Assembly (NCBI GenBank): GCA_009780765.1 | Contig: WQZK01000128.1 | Coordinates: forward strand, 1-5,906 | Source of the DNA: Defluviitaleaceae bacterium | GTDB taxonomy: Bacteria > Bacillota > Clostridia > Lachnospirales > UBA5962 | DNA length: 5,906 nucleotides | Reading direction: 5' to 3' | Shown here: one piece after another, positions 1 to 5,184 of the stretch | Layout of the letters: every line of letters starts with the position of its first letter | How positions within the stretch are numbered: the stretch's first letter is position 1 | Notes under the pieces: model-generated | Told to the model about the DNA's origin: nothing | Databases searched by the model: none | Seen by the model: the letters and a program-made list of their open reading frames with translations, nothing else | Made by a program: the position numbers and the translations under genes

Positions 1-2
1 AG

Positions 3-65
3 AAGGAATCAAAGCAACTAAATAAAGTGTTTGATGGGTATGATTATATAGTTTTTAGGAATTAG
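3..65 (+). CDS. 3' end of an unrecognised gene (20 codons and stop)
   Basis: Reading frame 3 is open from the left edge and ends in TAG at 63-65. The last residues are ...FDGYDYIVFRN, a mix of charged and aromatic residues that looks like a real protein end; the other two forward frames stop within the first 25 bases. The piece is too short to assign a family. A strong + strand terminator lies downstream at 264-308, which supports a + strand gene ending here. The TAG stop is formed at the boundary of the fold-back element at 62-233, so the native stop may have been the TAA at 231-233. The assignment rests only on the open frame and this context. Confidence 0.5.
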   Translation, partial: KESKQLNKVFDGYDYIVFRN

Positions 66-233
66 GGCGTGTTCCCACTATAAAAATGGGAATATTTGCG
101 AGTCTGATTTTTCGCCAATTGAGGAGCTTTTGACGAAGCATACTGGAGGGAGTACGCAAGGAAAAAGCGACGAAGAAATGGCGAAACTAATCAGCCGCAA
201 AGATGACTATTTGTTAGTGGGAACACTCCCTAA
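62..233. mobile_element. Fold-back, MITE-like element with 19-bp terminal inverted repeats
   Basis: The ends are TTAGGGCGTGTTCCCACTA (62-80) and TAGTGGGAACACTCCCTAA (215-233), inverted repeats with one mismatch in 19. The symmetry continues inward. TTTGCG, CTGATT and TTTCGCCA on the left (about 95-118) recur in inverted form on the right (about 178-203). GCTTTT (126-131) pairs with AAAAGC (162-167). The centre is GCATACT (138-144), GGAGGG, AGTACGC (151-157). Both the ends and the core are centred at about 147.5, so the whole 172 bp is one imperfect hairpin. A TA at each boundary fits a TA target duplication, as made by IS630/Tc1-mariner-type transposases; that is inference. A frame is open through it on the + strand, but nothing in it is recognisable and it runs on into the antisense of the next gene, so I treat the element as non-coding. 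Confidence 0.72.
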
Positions 234-263
234 ATTAACATTAATCCAATCATATTACATTGC

Positions 264-308
264 ACAAAACGCTATCATCCCAAAGTTGATAGCGTTTTGT
301 ATTTTTTT
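264..308 (+). terminator. Rho-independent terminator of the upstream + strand gene
   Basis: ACAAAACGCTATCA (264-277) and TGATAGCGTTTTGT (287-300) form a perfect 14-bp stem with a 9-base loop, followed by a run of seven T at 302-308. On the minus strand no T run follows the stem, so it is a one-directional + strand terminator. Minus strand transcripts from the DUF2812 operon would nonetheless carry this hairpin in their 3' end. The fold-back element lies between this terminator and the stop codon at 63-65. Confidence 0.88.
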
Positions 309-326
309 AAAAAGCAGAGTAAGTGC

Positions 327-953
327 TTATTTGTTGCCACTTGATTTTGAAGCCTTTCTATACAATGTCAAAGATTTTATTGTTAATAGCACATATGAGA
401 TAAGAATTGCTAGAGATATGCTTGACGAAAGCCCTCTCATAAGAGCGAACGGTGTTTCAAACAAAAATGCTTGCCAAAACTCTAATCCGCTTCTTTCCCA
501 TAAGCCTGGAGTGTAATATAATGTTCTAGGATTCAAAAAAATATCAATCCCTAATGTTCCTTTTGTACTCGAAATAATAACAAGTGGAAGTATTATAACA
601 AACATGAACAACATCATGTTGGCTAGTCGCTTATATCGTCCCGCACGTGAGGTGGTATCGGAAAAAATATCATCATAGCTATTGTCATCTATCTGTTTAA
701 AGTATTGATTTCCGCTGTTTTTTGTGCCTGAGATATGCTGCCATCCACTATCTTCAAATATAGAGCGGTAATTTAAAAAGTCTTGCTGTTTCTTGAAGTG
801 CCTATAGTCAATTTTTATGTTTGTTTGTTTCGGTGGTGCAGGTTCAAAGGTATATATAGGCCCCTGCTTTTTAAGCTGATAACCTTGTGCTGCCATCTGT
901 TTAAGCCACTTTTCTTCTTTTTGAAAATTTAGAAAGAATTTGATTTTTTTCAC
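327..953 (-). CDS. DUF2812 domain membrane protein, partner of the PadR regulator
   Basis: The protein has 208 residues. The N-terminal half is a soluble DUF2812 domain: KFFLNFQKEEKWL near residues 5-17, then a conserved-looking IDYRHFKKQQDF (48-59) and FEDSGWQHISGTKNSGNQYF (66-85). The second half carries hydrophobic segments at about 111-129 and 177-193, with a weaker one near 159-171, so it is probably anchored in the cytoplasmic membrane with the domain inside. DUF2812 proteins are commonly encoded next to PadR-family repressors; their biochemical role is not established. The start is GTG (951-953), which overlaps the padR stop as GTGA. GGGAGTG at 961-967 lies nine bases upstream and serves as its ribosome binding site inside padR. 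The overlap implies translational coupling and control by the padR operators. The family call is from recognition of the sequence pattern, not from a search. Confidence 0.85.
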   Translation of the reverse strand: MKKIKFFLNFQKEEKWLKQMAAQGYQLKKQGPIYTFEPAPPKQTNIKIDYRHFKKQQDFLNYRSIFEDSGWQHISGTKNSGNQYFKQIDDNSYDDIFSDTTSRAGRYKRLANMMLFMFVIILPLVIISSTKGTLGIDIFLNPRTLYYTPGLWERSGLEFWQAFLFETPFALMRGLSSSISLAILISYVLLTIKSLTLYRKASKSSGNK

Positions 954-1276
954 TTAAATTCACTCCCATTTAATATTTTCTCGGTTACGCTTAGCATATG
1001 TGTCATCCTCTGATAATCAGCATGTAATATTTTTTCGCCTTCTTGTGAAATGGCATACACCTTGCGTCTAGCATCATCACTTGGAATAGACACTATAAAT
1101 CCCTTTTTTAGCAGGTTTTCAACAGCCCCATAAAGCGTTCCTGCTGCTAATCTAACTTGACCATTGCTAAGTTCTTCAACTTTTTGCATAAGAACATATC
1201 CGTGGGTTGGCTCAGTTAATGCCAACAGAATGTAGTAAACGGTTTCGGTTAATGGTAGGCTTTTATCTCTTCTCAT
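950..1276 (-). CDS. PadR-family transcriptional regulator
   Basis: The protein has 108 residues, the usual size of short (subfamily 2) PadR repressors. The winged helix-turn-helix is clear: LTETVYYILLAL (9-20), the THGYVLMQKVEEL segment (24-36), the recognition helix region LAAGTLYGAVENLLKKGFI (43-61), and the wing with DDARRKVYAISQEGEKIL (67-84). The rest forms the C-terminal dimerisation helix (85-104). Such proteins bind palindromic DNA as dimers and are released by small molecules or phenolic compounds; the ligand here cannot be read from the sequence. AGGAGG lies six bases before the ATG. The gene is first in an operon with the DUF2812 gene. Two palindromes in and beside its promoter indicate strong autorepression. 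Confidence 0.93.
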   Translation of the reverse strand: MRRDKSLPLTETVYYILLALTEPTHGYVLMQKVEELSNGQVRLAAGTLYGAVENLLKKGFIVSIPSDDARRKVYAISQEGEKILHADYQRMTHMLSVTEKILNGSEFK

Positions 1277-1300
1277 AAGCTTCCTCCTATTATTAAGTGC

Positions 1301-1325
1301 AAATATATAGTTTAACTATATATTT
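1301..1325. promoter_or_regulatory. Operator 2: 25-bp palindrome at the padR transcription start
   Basis: AAATATATAGTT (1301-1312), a central T, and AACTATATATTT (1314-1325) form a perfect palindrome. It shares the core TA(T/C)AGTT-N-AACT(A/G)TA with operator 1, and the two centres are 26 bp apart. It lies right after the -10 and covers the expected +1. A variant site at this spacing suggests cooperative or two-step binding by PadR dimers. Confidence 0.82.
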
Positions 1326-1354
1326 ATTATATACAGTTAAACTGTATATGTCAA
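1326..1354 (-). promoter_or_regulatory. Consensus sigma-A promoter of the padR-DUF2812 operon
   Basis: Read on the minus strand, TTGACA (1349-1354) is separated by exactly 17 bases from TATAAT (1326-1331); both hexamers match the sigma-A consensus fully. The spacer is filled by a palindromic operator, and a second palindrome starts just downstream of the -10. The predicted start of transcription is near 1318, inside the second palindrome. Such a perfect promoter would be very strong without repression, which fits tight control by PadR. Confidence 0.92.
1329..1349. promoter_or_regulatory. Operator 1: 21-bp palindrome in the padR promoter spacer
   Basis: ATATACAGTT (1329-1338), a central A, and AACTGTATAT (1340-1349) form a perfect palindrome. 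It covers the whole spacer, half of the -10 and the last base of the -35, so a bound dimer would exclude RNA polymerase. The most likely ligand is the PadR protein encoded directly downstream; this is inferred from position. Confidence 0.85.
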
Positions 1355-1394
1355 GAGTTTTTTAAGAATAAACAAAAATCTCGTGAATAATTGC

Positions 1395-1431
1395 AAAAAA
1401 AATCGGCAAAAGCGAGCCGCTCTTGCCGATT
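1395..1431 (-). terminator. Rho-independent terminator of the 44-codon gene
   Basis: In the minus strand transcript the stem is a 14-bp helix (arms about 1418-1431 and 1401-1414) around a GCT loop, with one G-U pair. It begins AATCGGCAAGAGCG and is followed by a run of U (1395-1400, continuing from the last two bases of the stem). On the + strand the same G-U becomes an A-C mismatch and only four T follow, so the minus orientation is favoured. It insulates the small gene from the padR promoter 40 bp further on. Confidence 0.9.
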
Positions 1432-1458
1432 TTCATTATATTTTTTATTACCAAATTT

Positions 1459-1593
1459 TTACCACCAAAAACCAGGGCCGAATCCGCAACGCATACCGCG
1501 GCATCCATGATGAAAACGACGACGCATATGGTGGCGCTGAACAGGAAAACGGTGCATAGGGCCAACAACCCAAGGATTAAAGCCAAACCACAT
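1459..1593 (-). CDS. 44-residue Trp/Phe/Gly/His/Arg-rich peptide of unknown function
   Basis: ATG at 1591-1593 is preceded by AAAGGAAGTG, and the frame ends in TAA at 1459-1461. A strong terminator follows 28 bases later, and a promoter-like sequence precedes it. The peptide begins MWFGFNPWVVGP and ends GFGPGFWW. The middle holds HHM-RRR-FHHGC-RGM-RC: histidines 14, 21, 22, 28 and 29, cysteines 31 and 36, methionines 13, 23 and 34, and seven arginines. Ala, Asp, Glu, Ile, Lys, Leu, Ser, Thr and Tyr are all absent. All arginine codons are CGT or CGC, and the gene is visibly more GC-rich than its surroundings. There is no acidic residue, no signal peptide and no membrane helix. I do not recognise a family. 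The His/Cys/Met cluster could bind a metal, and the aromatic, glycine-rich ends could drive membrane or self-association; both are guesses. Longer antisense and out-of-frame ORFs overlap it but lack their own signals. Confidence 0.72.
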   Translation of the reverse strand: MWFGFNPWVVGPMHRFPVQRHHMRRRFHHGCRGMRCGFGPGFWW

Positions 1594-1606
1594 AGAATTC
1601 ACTTCC

Positions 1607-1648
1607 TTTATACTTGTATTTAATATATATTATTCGTACAAGTATAAA
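1607..1648. promoter_or_regulatory. 12-bp inverted repeat around the small-gene promoter (candidate operator)
   Basis: TTTATACTTGTA (1607-1618) and TACAAGTATAAA (1637-1648) are perfect inverted copies separated by 18 AT-rich bases that include the palindrome AATATATATT. One arm lies in the promoter spacer of the 44-codon gene and the other overlaps the start of its leader, next to the ribosome binding site. There is no T run, so it is not a terminator for the DegV gene. It could be a two-site operator, or an RNA hairpin that limits access to the ribosome binding site. Confidence 0.6.
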
Positions 1649-1658
1649 AGTGTTACAA
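1629..1658 (-). promoter_or_regulatory. Likely promoter of the 44-codon gene
   Basis: On the minus strand TTGTAA (1653-1658) is followed after 18 bases by AATAAT (1629-1634), near matches to the sigma-A hexamers. The expected start of transcription is about 30 bases ahead of the ATG. The gene could also be read through from the DegV gene, since no terminator is visible in between. Confidence 0.45.
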
Positions 1659-1672
1659 GCCTATATTATTTC

Positions 1673-2551
1673 CTAAATTGTGTTATATTTTCTGAAATAG
1701 CCAACCGCAATTGTTCCACAACCAACATGAACAGTTATTGTTGCACCGATTTTAACTATAGGCAGGTTTACCGTGTAGCCTCTGTCTTTAAACATTTTAA
1801 CTAAAGTGTCGGCATCATCTGGGCAGTCTATATGTAAGACGTATAATTCGTACTGGTCTACATTTTTTTCTTCTAAATCTTTTACGCATAAAGAAATAAT
1901 TTGTTCTAAAGCTTTTTTTCGACCCCTAGCCTTTGAATGAGGGATAAGCTCGCCATCTTCAAAAGTTATTATAGGCTTTATGTTTAGAAGAGAGCCAGCG
2001 AGAGCCTGAGTTTTGCCAACTCTGCCACCTTTTTGCAAGAACTCTAAAGTGTCAACTGTAACAAAAATTCTTCTATCGTGCTTAATTTTTTCAGCCGTTT
2101 CAATAATTTGCTCAAACTCCATGCCTGCATTTTTCATATCAACTAACTGCATAAGCATATATCCTTGAGAAGCTGTTACGTTTTGCGAGTCTATAACGGC
2201 AATTTTTCTGTCTGGATAATCGTCTTTAATCATATTCATGGCATTAACAGCACTTTGGTACGAGCCGCTAAATTTAGATGTTAAGCAAAGGCAAATAACA
2301 TCCTTACCATCTTTTAAATATTTTTCAAAAACATCAAAATAATCTTGTGGTGATGGAAGCGACGTTTTAGGGAAAACATTGTCGCCTCTCATTCTTTTGT
2401 AAATTTCTTCAAGTGAAATGTCTAAATTTTCACGGTAATACTTTTCACCATCGAAAGTTACTGAAAACGGTACAATTTCAATATCATTTTCTACAACGTA
2501 CGAGTTAGCTAAATCACAAGAGCTATCCGATATTATTTTATAATTGTTCAT
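1673..2551 (-). CDS. DegV-family fatty-acid-binding protein (FakB-like)
   Basis: The 292-residue protein has the full DegV length and order of motifs: IISDSSCDL (6-14) at the start of the N-terminal domain, KTSLPSPQDY (62-71) with the Thr63-Ser64 lipid head-group site, FSGSYQSA (94-101), LEFLQKGGRV (169-178), LLNIKPII (188-195), and the C-terminal HVGCGT loop (275-280). In this family the fatty acid tail is buried in the C-terminal domain and the carboxylate sits near the Thr/Ser/His residues. In Firmicutes, FakB proteins present the acid to the kinase FakA, which makes acyl-phosphate for phospholipid synthesis. No fakA is in the window. AGGAGG lies six bases before the ATG. The C-terminal loop, GATITVHVGCGT, departs from the more usual HTGPGT form (Cys in place of Pro). 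Specificity for chain length cannot be inferred. Confidence 0.93.
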   Translation of the reverse strand: MNNYKIISDSSCDLANSYVVENDIEIVPFSVTFDGEKYYRENLDISLEEIYKRMRGDNVFPKTSLPSPQDYFDVFEKYLKDGKDVICLCLTSKFSGSYQSAVNAMNMIKDDYPDRKIAVIDSQNVTASQGYMLMQLVDMKNAGMEFEQIIETAEKIKHDRRIFVTVDTLEFLQKGGRVGKTQALAGSLLNIKPIITFEDGELIPHSKARGRKKALEQIISLCVKDLEEKNVDQYELYVLHIDCPDDADTLVKMFKDRGYTVNLPIVKIGATITVHVGCGTIAVGYFRKYNTI

Positions 2552-2580
2552 AAAAATCCTCCTAGTAAATTGAGTTTTTT

Positions 2581-2598
2581 GATGTTATCCTCAACATC
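2581..2598. promoter_or_regulatory. Short dyad in the DegV-gene leader
   Basis: GATGTT (2581-2586) and AACATC (2593-2598) are perfect 6-bp inverted arms with a 6-base gap, just downstream of the predicted transcription start. No U run follows on either strand. It may be an operator for a lipid-responsive or other regulator, or chance in AT-rich DNA. Confidence 0.3.
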
Positions 2599-2607
2599 CC
2601 TAATAAT

Positions 2608-2636
2608 ATAGTAATATTTTTAAGTTGATATGTCAA
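2608..2636 (-). promoter_or_regulatory. Promoter of the DegV-family gene
   Basis: On the minus strand a perfect TTGACA (2631-2636) is followed after 17 bases by TACTAT (2608-2613), four of six matches to the -10 consensus. The leader to the ATG is about 50 bases. It fires away from topB within the 137-bp divergent gap. Confidence 0.6.
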
Positions 2637-2664
2637 TTGTTTAATTTTTGTGGTAAAATAGTAG

Positions 2665-2670
2665 TATAAT
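2665..2670 (+). promoter_or_regulatory. -10 element of the topB promoter
   Basis: A perfect TATAAT lies 19 bases before the topB ATG. This leaves a leader only about 12 bases long, just containing the AAGGAG ribosome binding site (2676-2681). No good -35 hexamer is found at 16-18 bases. TAAAAT at 2654-2659, preceded by TGG, is an alternative extended -10 that would give a more normal leader. Confidence 0.4.
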
Positions 2671-2688
2671 TTTTTAAGGAGTGCAAGC

Positions 2689-4818
2689 ATGAGCAAAACT
2701 TTAGTAATAACTGAAAAACCATCGGTTGCAAACGATATAGCAAAAGTTTTAGGAGCCAGAAAAAAGGGCGATGGTTTTTTGTTTTCTGATACGCATATAA
2801 TCTCTTGGGCCATTGGGCATCTTATAACCCTAGCCGACCCAGAAGATTACGATAGTGGGCTTAAAAAGTGGAATTTTTCAGCACTTCCTATAATACCTGA
2901 AAGTATTAAACTAAAGCCAAACCCCAAAACCAAAAAGCAGCTTGATGTTTTAAAAAAATTAATGAACGACAAAGCAGTTACAGAAATTGTTTGTGCAACA
3001 GATAGCGGGCGAGAAGGCGAGCTTATTTTTAGATATATTTACGAGTATGTGAAATGTAAAAAAACATTTTCACGGCTTTGGATTTCAAGCATGACGGACG
3101 AAGCGATAAAAAAGGGATTTGAAAGCATGAAGCCTAGTTCTGAATACGATAATTTATTTTATTCGGCAAGGTGCAGAAGTGAGGCCGACTGGCTTGTTGG
3201 TATAAATGCCTCTCGGGCGTACACTTTAAAATTTAACTCACTTTTAAGCATCGGCAGGGTTCAAACGCCAACGCTTGCGATTATTGTAAATAGGCAAAAT
3301 GAGATAAATAATTTTGTGCCTAAAGACTATTGGCAGATTAAGGCTAATTTTGGCGAATACTTTGGCACATGGTTTAACAAAGAAGATAACGAAAATAAAA
3401 TTTTTGAAAAAGAAAAAGCAGAAGAAATTTATGCAAAAATTTTAAACCAAGATGGCAAGATTGAAAGTATAAAAAACGAGAAAAAAACAGTTCTTCCAGG
3501 GCTTTTGTATGATTTAACACTACTCCAGCGAGAATGCAACAGAAAATTTGGCTATGCCGCAAGCAAAACGCTTGAAATTGCACAGAGTTTGTACGAAAAA
3601 AGAAAGCTTATTACATACCCAAGAACAGATAGCCAATATCTTTCAGAAGACATGATACCAAAAATTCACCAAACGCTAGATAGGCTTGATTTAGAGCCGT
3701 ATTCAGGCTATATTTCGTATTTAAAAGGGCTTGAGAAATTGCCGATAACAAAAAGGATAGTTGATAGCAAAAAAGTAACCGACCATCATGCGATAATTCC
3801 AACGGACAAACGTCCTAATTTAAGCGGGCTAAGTCCTGAAGAGTTTAACGTTTACGATATGGTTGCTCGCAAATTTATTGCGGCGTTTTATCCAAGCTAT
3901 ATTTATAATGTTACGAAGATTGTGACGGTTGTTTTAGAAGAAAGCTTTTTAACTCAGGGCAATACTGTGATTCAGCTTGGATTTAAAGAGGTTTTTAAGG
4001 ATGATTCGCCTAAAAAGGGCGAAGAAGATGCCGTATTACCAAACGTTAAAAAAGGCGACACCGTTAATTGCAAAGATGCTGAGGTTTTAGCAAAAAAAAC
4101 ACAACCGCCAAAGCTTTATGATGAGTCGAACTTACTATCTGCCATGGAAAATGCAGGTAGGTTTGTAGATGATGAAACTCTGAAAGAACAGCTAAAAGAT
4201 TCAGGTATAGGCACGCCTGCAACTCGTGCAGCAATTATCGAGCGAATTATTCAGGTTGGCTATGTTGAAAGAAAGGGCAAGAGCTTAATTCCAACAGAAA
4301 AAGGCATGAAGCTTATTGCAATTTTGCCAACTGAGCTGGTTTCGCCAGAAACCACAGGCAAATGGGAAAAAGGGCTTAATTCTATTGCAAAGGGAAATAT
4401 GGAAAGTGTGAGGTTTATGGGCAGTATCGCTCGTTACGTTAATTATATAATAGATAGTGCAAGAACGGCAGAAAACACGGTATCCTTTCCCGAAGATAAA
4501 GCAAGGAAGAAGAAGCAATACACAGCAGGGCTTGGAAAATGCCCAGTTTGTAGCGATGGTACAATACTAGAAAACTCAAAGGGTTATTATTGCACACGCT
4601 TTAGAGAAGGCTGCAAAATGACTATTTGGAAAGATAGTACAAAGCAATACGGACTTACTCTTGAGCCAAAATTAATTAAAGAAATTTTGGCAAAAAAAGT
4701 GATTGAAAATATTGAGATAATTTTGCCACAGACAGGCGAAAAATGTACGGCTTCACTACATTTAGAGCCAGAGCAAGAACCTAAGATACAAATTAAAAAT
4801 GTTAATCGGAATAATTAA
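2689..4818 (+). CDS. topB: DNA topoisomerase III
   Basis: The 709-residue protein is a complete type IA topoisomerase. It cuts one DNA strand through a 5'-phosphotyrosine and passes the other strand, mainly to decatenate and resolve recombination or replication intermediates. The TOPRIM domain has Glu9 in TEKPSVA and CATDSGREGELI (102-113, Asp105 and Glu109). Further type IA motifs are SIGRVQTPTL (187-196), the active-site LITYPRTDSQYLS (307-319, catalytic Tyr310), TDHHAIIPT (364-372) and SGIGTPATRA (505-514). The C-terminus has a zinc ribbon with Cys618, Cys621, Cys635 and Cys642, followed by a short basic tail. AAGGAG sits seven bases before the ATG. The gene stands alone, divergent from the DegV gene. 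Its own terminator is 260 bases past the stop, behind a block of repeats. The TopB rather than TopA assignment rests on the ATDSGREGE motif and overall length. Confidence 0.96.
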   Translation: MSKTLVITEKPSVANDIAKVLGARKKGDGFLFSDTHIISWAIGHLITLADPEDYDSGLKKWNFSALPIIPESIKLKPNPKTKKQLDVLKKLMNDKAVTEIVCATDSGREGELIFRYIYEYVKCKKTFSRLWISSMTDEAIKKGFESMKPSSEYDNLFYSARCRSEADWLVGINASRAYTLKFNSLLSIGRVQTPTLAIIVNRQNEINNFVPKDYWQIKANFGEYFGTWFNKEDNENKIFEKEKAEEIYAKILNQDGKIESIKNEKKTVLPGLLYDLTLLQRECNRKFGYAASKTLEIAQSLYEKRKLITYPRTDSQYLSEDMIPKIHQTLDRLDLEPYSGYISYLKGLEKLPITKRIVDSKKVTDHHAIIPTDKRPNLSGLSPEEFNVYDMVARKFIAAFYPSYIYNVTKIVTVVLEESFLTQGNTVIQLGFKEVFKDDSPKKGEEDAVLPNVKKGDTVNCKDAEVLAKKTQPPKLYDESNLLSAMENAGRFVDDETLKEQLKDSGIGTPATRAAIIERIIQVGYVERKGKSLIPTEKGMKLIAILPTELVSPETTGKWEKGLNSIAKGNMESVRFMGSIARYVNYIIDSARTAENTVSFPEDKARKKKQYTAGLGKCPVCSDGTILENSKGYYCTRFREGCKMTIWKDSTKQYGLTLEPKLIKEILAKKVIENIEIILPQTGEKCTASLHLEPEQEPKIQIKNVNRNN

Positions 4819-4826
4819 ATATGTAC

Positions 4827-4984
4827 TTATCGTCATTCCGACTGTTTTGTGAGATTGTGGGTCAAGCCCGCAATAGAGTTGTAGCAAAACTATTTTTTGC
4901 TGGACTGTCATCCCGCACTTGATGCGGGATCCCATCTGTAGAGCAAGTACAAGGGGATTGCGGCGTTCGCCGCAATGACGATTA
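4827..4984. repeat. Composite palindromic repeat with GTCATT inverted ends
   Basis: The ends TTATCGTCATTCCG (4827-4840) and CGCAATGACGATTA (4971-4984) are inverted with two mismatches in 14. Inside are three hairpins. ATTGTGGG/CCCGCAAT (4854-4861, 4867-4874) has loop TCAAG. ATCCCGCA/TGCGGGAT (4910-4917, 4923-4930) has loop CTTGA, the complement of TCAAG. ATTGCGGCG/CGCCGCAAT (4957-4965, 4968-4976) has a 2-base centre. A 73-bp module bounded by GTCAT (4907) and ATGAC (4979) forms its right half. The block is much more GC-rich than the flanks. Repeats of this GTCATTGCGG / ATCCCGCA...TGCGGGAT type are dispersed in many bacterial genomes, which suggests a small non-autonomous element or nested copies. 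No coding potential is seen. Confidence 0.75.
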
Positions 4985-5078
4985 GGTCTACAAATTTTAG
5001 TTTCGCTACAACTCTAATGACAATCAAAAATTCATAGCTTTAGCCAAGTCTTTTGCTTTGCTACAAGTTTAATGACAA
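4874..5078. repeat. Three copies of a GCTACAACTCTAATGACAA-type repeat
   Basis: TAGAGTTGTAGCAAAACTA (4874-4892) is the inverted copy, with one mismatch in 19, of TAGTTTCGCTACAACTCTA (4998-5016). A third, direct copy, GCTACAAGTTTAATGACAA (5060-5078), matches 5005-5023 at 17 of 19 positions. The two right-hand copies end in AATGACAA, echoing the GTCATT ends of the neighbouring composite repeat. One copy lies inside that repeat and two outside, so the block appears to be built from overlapping or nested insertions. The 4819-5079 stretch holds no gene. Confidence 0.65.
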
Positions 5079-5079
5079 C

Positions 5080-5115
5080 AAAAGCACCTCGGAAGAAGTT
5101 CAAAGGTGCTTTTTT
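5080..5115 (+). terminator. Rho-independent terminator downstream of topB
   Basis: AAAAGCACCT (5080-5089) and AGGTGCTTTT (5104-5113) form a perfect 10-bp stem around a 14-base loop, ending in six T at 5110-5115. It is the first terminator after topB. On the minus strand only four T follow the stem, so any stop there would be weaker. Confidence 0.82.
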
Positions 5116-5135
5116 GTTTAATTTATGATTTGAAT

Positions 5136-5157
5136 AAATTTGAGACAAATTTGAGAC
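5136..5157. repeat. Tandem 11-bp repeat AAATTTGAGAC
   Basis: AAATTTGAGAC occurs twice without a gap (5136-5146 and 5147-5157), followed by a degenerate TTTTGAGGGG. The period is one helical turn. It lies just upstream of the extended -10 at 5176-5184. A second 11-bp period, GATTTTTA at 5219-5226 and 5230-5237, occurs downstream. The 150-bp gap 5116-5265 has no ORF of note on either strand. Confidence 0.6.
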
Positions 5158-5175
5158 TTTTGAGGGGTACTTTTG

Positions 5176-5184
5176 TGTTATACT
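5176..5184 (+). promoter_or_regulatory. Orphan extended -10 promoter
   Basis: TGTTATACT is a good TGn-TATAAT extended -10, but no -35 lies at the right distance. A transcript starting near 5191 would meet no gene: only very short frames follow, and it would then run antisense into the 5266-5670 gene. It could serve a small or antisense RNA, or be chance. Confidence 0.3.

Noticed and set aside
264..300. A terminator for the minus strand DUF2812 operon
   Set aside because: The stem is perfect, but no U run follows it on the minus strand.
130..516. A 128-codon + strand frame beginning TTG
   Set aside because: It crosses the fold-back element and a strong terminator and then runs antisense to the DUF2812 gene. 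It has no ribosome binding site and no recognisable domain.
1362..1586. A 74-codon minus strand frame with hydrophobic stretches
   Set aside because: It overlaps the 44-codon gene in another frame, reads through the terminator stem and lacks a ribosome binding site; the shorter frame has all the signals.
1423..1623. A 66-codon + strand frame
   Set aside because: It is antisense to the small gene and covers its regulatory inverted repeat; no start signals.
2562..2813. An 83-codon minus strand frame overlapping the topB start
   Set aside because: It spans the divergent promoter region and the antisense of the conserved TOPRIM start; no plausible ribosome binding site or family.
4827..5078. 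A CRISPR array
   Set aside because: Repeats differ in sequence and orientation, with no regular spacing and no unique equal-length spacers.
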